Shown piece by piece: positions 59,073 through 64,000 of a DNA stretch of 64,000 nucleotides. This DNA is from Labrenzia sp. THAF82 (lineage in GTDB: Bacteria > Pseudomonadota > Alphaproteobacteria > Rhizobiales > Stappiaceae). Numbering within the stretch: the stretch's first letter is position 1; each line of letters begins with the position of its first letter. The translations under genes and the position numbers were made by a program. The stretch lies in the NCBI RefSeq assembly GCF_009363435.1, contig NZ_CP045354.1, forward strand, positions 3,438,501 through 3,502,500. The letters run 5' to 3'. The notes beneath the pieces were generated by a model. That model saw only the letters and a list, made by a program, of their open reading frames with translations, was not told where the DNA came from and did not search any database.

Positions 59073-60153
59073 GGGACGCCTCCCCTTGTGAACCATGGCG
59101 GGAGACGAAGCGGATCCGATAGAGAATGAGCGTGTCGCATGCAAGAACGAAGAACAACAGCAACCCCTGGATAACGCTTGCTATTTCATTGGTCACTCCC
59201 ATGGCAGACTGTACGCCTTCTCCGCCGATATAGGAGAGTGCCAAAACAAATCCGGCAATGATGATCCCGATGGGATTCAAACGGCCCAGAAAAGCGACGA
59301 TGATCGCCGTAAACCCATATCCGGGTGAAATGGACGGTAGCAACTGGTTCAAGGCACCCGACACTTCCATCGTGCCAGCGAGACCTGCGAGTGCTCCGGC
59401 CAGAGCAAAGGAAAAAAGTGTCAATCCTTTGGCCGAAAAGCCCGCGAAACTGCCCGCACGCGGGCTTTCGCCCATGACGCGTATCTCAAAGCCCTTTAGC
59501 GTTTTTGCCAGGACAATTGCCAAGATGATGGCAATCAGGATGGTGATCGGTGCCGACAGGCTCATGGCGCCACCGAAGACTTCTGGCAACGTCGCCGCGT
59601 CGGAGAAAATCCTGGATTCAGGAAAGTTATACCCGTCAGGATCACGCCAGGGTCCGCGCACCAGATAGTCAAGCACCAGGCTCGCGACATAAACGAGCAT
59701 CAGGCTGGTGAGAATTTCGTTCGTATTGAAGCGCGTTTTCAAGAGAGCTGGAACAAGTGCCCAAAGAGCCCCGCCTATAGCACCGAATATGAGCATAAGC
59801 GGCAAGGTTGCTGCATTCTCGAACGAAGGAAAGAGCACTGGCAGAATAGAGCCGAACAGAGCTCCAATCACGAACTGCCCCTCTGCCCCGATGTTCCAAT
59901 TGTTGGACAGATAGCAGACTGAAAGTCCACAGGCGATCAGGATAAGTGGCGTTGCCTTGTCGATCGTGGCCTCAAATGACCATTGCTGGGTCAAGGGTTC
60001 AATAAAGAATTTATAGAGACCAACCAATGGGTTGTGGCCGGAAATTGAGAAAATGATTCCAGCGGCCAATGCAGTCAACGCCACTGCGATGAGTGGTGAC
60101 AGCATTGCCATCATCTGGCTGTGCTCTTTGCGTTTGACCAATTCAATACGCAT
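59065..60153 (-). CDS. Nucleoside/purine ABC transporter permease (first)
   Basis: 362 residues, about nine membrane helices. Family segments are KATPLILIACGLSVCYLSNNWNIGAEGQFVIGALFG and GSFAGFSAKGLTLFSFALAGALAGLAG. Its ATG shares one base with the ATPase stop (TGATG), so expression is coupled. Confidence 0.9.
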   Translation of the reverse strand: MRIELVKRKEHSQMMAMLSPLIAVALTALAAGIIFSISGHNPLVGLYKFFIEPLTQQWSFEATIDKATPLILIACGLSVCYLSNNWNIGAEGQFVIGALFGSILPVLFPSFENAATLPLMLIFGAIGGALWALVPALLKTRFNTNEILTSLMLVYVASLVLDYLVRGPWRDPDGYNFPESRIFSDAATLPEVFGGAMSLSAPITILIAIILAIVLAKTLKGFEIRVMGESPRAGSFAGFSAKGLTLFSFALAGALAGLAGTMEVSGALNQLLPSISPGYGFTAIIVAFLGRLNPIGIIIAGFVLALSYIGGEGVQSAMGVTNEIASVIQGLLLFFVLACDTLILYRIRFVSRHGSQGEASHV

Positions 60154-61736
60154 CAGGCCACCTCCCCATGGGTTTCTGCACCACCGGCCATCAGAAGTCC
60201 GACCCGCTCACGGGTCATGTCCTCAGCCGGTTCTGCTTCAGACAAGAAGCCTCTGGAGATCACAGCAATCCGATCCGCAATTTCAAAGATTTCATCAAGA
60301 TCCTGGCTGATGACGAGGACAGCGGATCCCTCACGGGCCAGATCGATAAGCGCCTGTCGAATGAGTGCGGCTGCTCCGGCGTCCACCCCCCATGTAGGCT
60401 GATTGACGACAAGAACACCGGGTTTGCGATCAAGCTCGCGACCCACTACAAATTTCTGAAGGTTGCCGCCGGAAAGAGAGCGCGCTTCGGGGTCGTCATG
60501 CGACATACGGACATCGAAATGCTGTTTGATCCGCTTTTCCATGTCTCCGGCTTGGGCATTCGAGACGAAACCATTGCCAACCAATTTGTCTCCTGTCGAA
60601 TGCCTTGTCAGAACGATGTTCTGTGACAACTTCATTCCTGGGACAGCGCCATGGCCCAGCCGTTCTTCGGGGACGAAGGCGGCGTTCTGCCGCCGCCGCC
60701 AGGTGATGTTTTTTTTGCCGCAAGCCTGCCCATCGATCTGCACCATCGAGGCTTCAACCGGCATTTCACCTGAAATCGCGTCAAAGAGTTCTCCCTGACC
60801 GTTTCCGGCAACACCGGCAATCGCAACCACCTCACCTGCCCTTAAATCAAGAGAGATGCTGTTGAGCGCCGTGGCAAAAGGTGTTGCTGCCTTTGCGGAT
60901 AGGTCATTCAGTCCCAAGCGTACGTCACCGACTTGTGGCTTCTGCTCGCTAGCGCTGACCGACGCAACGTCTGCGCCCACCATCATGCTTGCAAGGGATG
61001 CAGGTGTTTCTTTTGTTGGGTCGCACTCGCGCACAACCTGACCGTGGCGCAGAATAGTCGCGTGATGGCAGATGCGCTTTACTTCCTCCAGGCGGTGGCT
61101 GATGTAAAGGACCGCACAGCCTTCGTTTGCCAGACGATCAAGCGTCAAGAAAAGCTGGTCAGCCTCTTGAGGTGTCAACACGGATGTCGGTTCATCCATG
61201 ATAATGAGCTGTGGTTCCTGAAGAAGGCAGCGGACGATCTCAATCCGTTGACGAATTCCGACCGGAAGGTCGGCAACAATGTCGGCCGGATTGAGTGGCA
61301 GCCCATAATCCCGGGACACGCTTTCAATCCGCTTGGCAAGTTCGGTCATTCGACCCGGGTTCGGCAATGCGAGCGCAATGTTTTCAACGACACTCAGGGC
61401 TTCAAATAGCGAAAAGTGTTGGAACACCATGCCAATACCCAGTTCGCGTGCCGCGGCCGGGTTGCCGATGTTGACCGGAGATCCTTGCCAGAGAATGTCT
61501 CCGCTGTCAGGTTCCAATGACCCGTAGAACATCTTGACGAGTGTCGATTTGCCGGCTCCGTTTTCGCCGAGCAATGCGTGGATTTCACCCTTGTTTATGA
61601 CAAGGTCCACGCGGTCATTGGCAAGGATATCGCCGAACCGTTTGGTAAGCCCACGAGCGTCCAGCAAAGTGTCCTTTCCGGATCTCGGTTGCTGAACCAT
61701 GTTGCTGCCATTCTGTGAAAGGCTGTTATCTGACAC
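60153..61736 (-). CDS. Nucleoside/purine ABC transporter ATPase (double domain)
   Basis: 527 residues with two ABC domains in one chain, as in sugar and BMP-type importers. The first is complete (LLGENGAGKST, signature LPVGIRQRIEIVRCL, Walker B LIIMDEPTSVLTPQEAD, VLYISHRLEEV). The second has a degenerate P-loop (IAGVAGNGQGEL) and signature LSGGNLQKFVVGREL, with VLVVNQPTWGVD as Walker B. It starts 24 bases after xdhC, linking transport with xanthine dehydrogenase in one transcript. Confidence 0.92.
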   Translation of the reverse strand: MSDNSLSQNGSNMVQQPRSGKDTLLDARGLTKRFGDILANDRVDLVINKGEIHALLGENGAGKSTLVKMFYGSLEPDSGDILWQGSPVNIGNPAAARELGIGMVFQHFSLFEALSVVENIALALPNPGRMTELAKRIESVSRDYGLPLNPADIVADLPVGIRQRIEIVRCLLQEPQLIIMDEPTSVLTPQEADQLFLTLDRLANEGCAVLYISHRLEEVKRICHHATILRHGQVVRECDPTKETPASLASMMVGADVASVSASEQKPQVGDVRLGLNDLSAKAATPFATALNSISLDLRAGEVVAIAGVAGNGQGELFDAISGEMPVEASMVQIDGQACGKKNITWRRRQNAAFVPEERLGHGAVPGMKLSQNIVLTRHSTGDKLVGNGFVSNAQAGDMEKRIKQHFDVRMSHDDPEARSLSGGNLQKFVVGRELDRKPGVLVVNQPTWGVDAGAAALIRQALIDLAREGSAVLVISQDLDEIFEIADRIAVISRGFLSEAEPAEDMTRERVGLLMAGGAETHGEVA

Positions 61737-61760
61737 GCTGTCCCCCAGGCGAATGCCGCT

Positions 61761-62768
61761 TTATTGACCATGTGGTATATTTTGTGCAAGCCCCCCGCCT
61801 GCACCGGCCTGTTGATGAAGTGCCTCATCCCGTTCCAAAAGGTCTGCGGCGATACCGGCAGCGATGATAGCGGGTGCTTTGGACCTGATGGTCGAGCTGC
61901 CTATCGGGCAAACCATGTGCGAAATCAGCGTCGGGGCGATCCCTCTGGATTTTAGCCTTTTCTGAAACCGCATTTTCTTGGTTCTGGATCCGATAACACC
62001 GCAATAACCGAAACGTTGATGAAGCAAGGCACGTGCCATGATCTCTTCATCAAGCGCGTGCGAGTGCGTCATTGCCAGCACAAACGCACCATCCTTGGCA
62101 TTTTCCAGTGCCATTGCCGGATCAGTCATGGAGATTTTGCGGACATTTGGCGGAACAGCGCCCGGGAATTGATCCGGACGGCTGTCAATCCATGAAACGT
62201 CGAAGGGCAGCGGAGCAAGCGCCAGCACCAGAGCCTTTCCAACGTGGCCTGCGCCGAAGAGCACAACAGGACGTCGAGCCTGCCCAAAGACCTCTACAAG
62301 CTGCTGGCTGCCATCCGAGACCGTTTCAATGGTAAAAGGAAACTCAGGCGATGAGCTCGATATCCGCCGTTCTCCAACAATCTTGTCATGCAGAGTTGCG
62401 CAGGTCGCAAACGTTCCGAGCACGGCTTCTTGTGAAGAAAGCTCTTCTGCCAAGTTCAAGCTTTCTTTGGTCAGAACCTCAATCGTGATCTGTGCGCGGC
62501 CACCGCAGCATTGTCCCAGATCAGGTCCGAGAGAAACGTTTTGCTGCCGGAAAACGGCTAGTCCTTCCCGAGCTGCCATGGCCGCATTGCGGATTGTCTC
62601 GAACTCGAGTGTGCCCCCACCAATTGTTCCTGAAAACCTCATATCCGGAGCAACAACCATTCTTGCCCCTGCTTCCCTTGGTGCGGAACCTTCAACACGG
62701 GACACTGTAACGAGAGCACAGGCATCGCCTTCTTTCAGCAAACTGGCAATGTGTGCCCAGGTTTTCAT
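61761..62768 (-). CDS. xdhC: XdhC xanthine dehydrogenase accessory protein
   Basis: 335 residues from ATG 62768, whose first base is shared with the xdhB stop (TGATG). The XdhC-CoxI part (CALVTVSRVEGSAPREAGARMVVAPDMRFSGTIGGGTLEF) precedes a Rossmann domain (VLFGAGHVGKALVLALAPLPFDVSWIDSRP). XdhC binds molybdenum cofactor, has it sulfurated and passes it to the large subunit. A QCCGG motif around residue 88 is usual for this family. Confidence 0.92.
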   Translation of the reverse strand: MKTWAHIASLLKEGDACALVTVSRVEGSAPREAGARMVVAPDMRFSGTIGGGTLEFETIRNAAMAAREGLAVFRQQNVSLGPDLGQCCGGRAQITIEVLTKESLNLAEELSSQEAVLGTFATCATLHDKIVGERRISSSSPEFPFTIETVSDGSQQLVEVFGQARRPVVLFGAGHVGKALVLALAPLPFDVSWIDSRPDQFPGAVPPNVRKISMTDPAMALENAKDGAFVLAMTHSHALDEEIMARALLHQRFGYCGVIGSRTKKMRFQKRLKSRGIAPTLISHMVCPIGSSTIRSKAPAIIAAGIAADLLERDEALHQQAGAGGGLAQNIPHGQ

Positions 62769-64000
62769 CAAGTTGCCCTTCTCCGGCGCATGTCCTGGAC
62801 GGCTTTCATGATCGCTTCCGGCGTCGCGGGGGCATCGAGCGTCGGCACTTCTCCCGGATTGAGACTGGCAACCGCATCCGTGATGGCACAGAAAACCGCA
62901 TTTGCCAGCATTACAGGCGGTTCTCCAACCGCTTTTGAACGGTATACGGTCGCCTGAGGATTGCCCGACCCTTCATAGAGGTTGACTGTAAAGTCTTCTG
63001 GAATGTCTGAAGCCGTTGGTATCTTGTAGGTGGATGGTGCATGGGTTCGAAGGCGACCAGCCTCATCCCAGATCAGCTCCTCCGTGGTCAGCCATCCCAT
63101 GCCCTGCACGAAACCACCTTCAATCTGCCCTAGGTCGATGGCCGGGTTGAGAGAGTGGCCGACATCGTGAAGAATATCGACCCGGTCCACGGTCATTTCA
63201 CCAGTCATCGTGTCGATGGTGACTTCGGCACATGCTCCACCAAAGGCAAAATAGTAGAATGGACGGCCTGTTGCGCTGTCTCTGTCCCAAGTGATCCCGG
63301 GCGTTGCATAAAAGCCCGCATGAGACATCTGGATCCGCGCCATATGTGCCTGCTTGGCGATCTCTGCCAATGTAAAGCTTTGCTCGCCGATCAGAACCTT
63401 GTTGTCTCCGAAATGTATCGCTTCTTCACCGCACTGATGTTGTTCGCACAGAAACGTGGTGAGCCGGTTCTTGATTTCTTTGGCCGCCAGTTTTGCAGCC
63501 ATTGCATTGAGATCCGTTCCCGATGACGCTGCCGTTGGACCGGTGTTGGGAACCTTGGATGTGTTGGTTGCCGTGATATGAACCTTATCGAGAGTGACAC
63601 CAAATTCTTCGGCAACTACCTGAGCCACCTTTTGATGAAGGCCCTGACCCATTTCCGTGCCACCATGGTTCAGATGGATGGAACCGTCGGTATACAGATG
63701 CACTAAGGCTCCGGCTTGGTTGAGGTGCTTGAGCGTAAATGAAATGCCGAATTTGACGGGCGTCAGTGCCAGGCCCTTCTTTAGGACCGCGTTTTCTGCA
63801 TTGAATGCCGTAATCGCTTCCCGACGATCCCAGTAACTGGAGCTTTCTTCCAGCTGCGCAATGAGATCATGCATGACCTCGTATTCTTCAACCGGCATGC
63901 CAAAAGGCGTCAAGTTGTGCTCACCGTCGTAGAAATTCAGTTTTCGAATTTCCAAGGGATCTTTTCCGACACTGATCGCGATGGCATCGATCATGCGCTC
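62768..64000 (-). CDS. xdhB: Xanthine dehydrogenase, molybdopterin-binding subunit (partial)
   Basis: C-terminal 410 or so residues of the large subunit; the gene runs past the window end. Molybdenum cofactor motifs are LYTDGSIHLNHGGTEMGQGLHQKVAQVVAEEFGV, the TGPTAASSGTDLNAMA segment, and KAVGEPPVMLANAVFCAI with the catalytic Glu. FYYFAFGGACAEVTIDTMTGEM is typical of XdhB. It oxidises hypoxanthine and xanthine to urate. The open frame has no plausible start in the window. Confidence 0.93.
   Translation of the reverse strand, partial: ERMIDAIAISVGKDPLEIRKLNFYDGEHNLTPFGMPVEEYEVMHDLIAQLEESSSYWDRREAITAFNAENAVLKKGLALTPVKFGISFTLKHLNQAGALVHLYTDGSIHLNHGGTEMGQGLHQKVAQVVAEEFGVTLDKVHITATNTSKVPNTGPTAASSGTDLNAMAAKLAAKEIKNRLTTFLCEQHQCGEEAIHFGDNKVLIGEQSFTLAEIAKQAHMARIQMSHAGFYATPGITWDRDSATGRPFYYFAFGGACAEVTIDTMTGEMTVDRVDILHDVGHSLNPAIDLGQIEGGFVQGMGWLTTEELIWDEAGRLRTHAPSTYKIPTASDIPEDFTVNLYEGSGNPQATVYRSKAVGEPPVMLANAVFCAITDAVASLNPGEVPTLDAPATPEAIMKAVQDMRRRRAT

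Overview
The window looks like a chromosomal segment of a marine, metabolically versatile alphaproteobacterium. The combination of form I CO dehydrogenase, tripartite tricarboxylate transport and many alphaproteobacterial protein types fits the Stappiaceae (Roseibium/Labrenzia-like). That placement is inferred from gene content only. No insertion sequence, prophage or CRISPR array was seen.

Layout. (1) 1-3895, minus strand: housekeeping block rlpA, a dacA-like gene, tmk, holB (truncated by the window edge). The dacA-like protein has lost all three penicillin-binding-protein motifs. (2) 3896-4950: intergenic region with a CRP-type palindrome and tRNA-Ser(UGA). (3) 5005-6900: a secreted RTX/DUF4114-like protein. 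(4) 7176-25168: an alginate-like exopolysaccharide locus with Alg44 (PilZ), Alg8, an AlgJ/AlgX-like SGNH protein, a 71-residue CxxC protein, AlgK, AlgI and an unknown exported protein. A heme-binding hybrid kinase with its own Hpt domain and a LuxO/NtrC-type sigma-54 activator follow. Next come a minus-strand pair (phosphomannomutase-like HAD protein plus NUDIX hydrolase) and algD. Sigma-54 -24/-12 elements precede the RTX gene, alg44, the AlgJ/X gene, the HAD/NUDIX pair and algD; LuxO-type TTGCA/TGCAA dyads lie upstream of the AlgJ/X gene. The genes read as one c-di-GMP- and phosphorelay-controlled matrix system.

(5) 25308-37300: GNAT acetyltransferase, then a tricarboxylate island. This holds tctC, a fused tctA-tctB, prpF, a 91-residue protein and a 2-hydroxyacid dehydrogenase on the minus strand. 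Facing them are a TctD-type regulator and its sensor kinase, which is frameshifted at a TC repeat. tcuB, tcuA and a LysR regulator follow. Together these suggest uptake of a tricarballylate- or aconitate-like acid and its conversion to aconitate. (6) 37435-46909: aerobic CO oxidation cluster coxC-like, coxM, coxS, coxL (form I active-site loop), coxD, coxE, coxF, coxG and a small membrane protein.

(7) 47213-52229: a guanidine operon. A near-perfect sigma-54 promoter sits directly before a guanidine-I (ykkC) riboswitch. An ABC importer (binding protein, permease, ATPase) and a guanidine hydrolase of the ureohydrolase family follow, then a protein with a 17-histidine N-terminus and a small exported membrane protein. 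The last two are candidate nickel-handling factors. (8) 52264-56853: EAL phosphodiesterase, a membrane alpha/beta hydrolase and a patatin-like protein. (9) 56996-64000, minus strand: one purine operon with xdhB (partial), xdhC and a BMP-family nucleoside/nucleobase ABC importer.

The strongest leads are the sigma-54/riboswitch-controlled guanidine operon with its unusual metal-handling candidates, and the LuxO-like, sigma-54-controlled alginate-like system.
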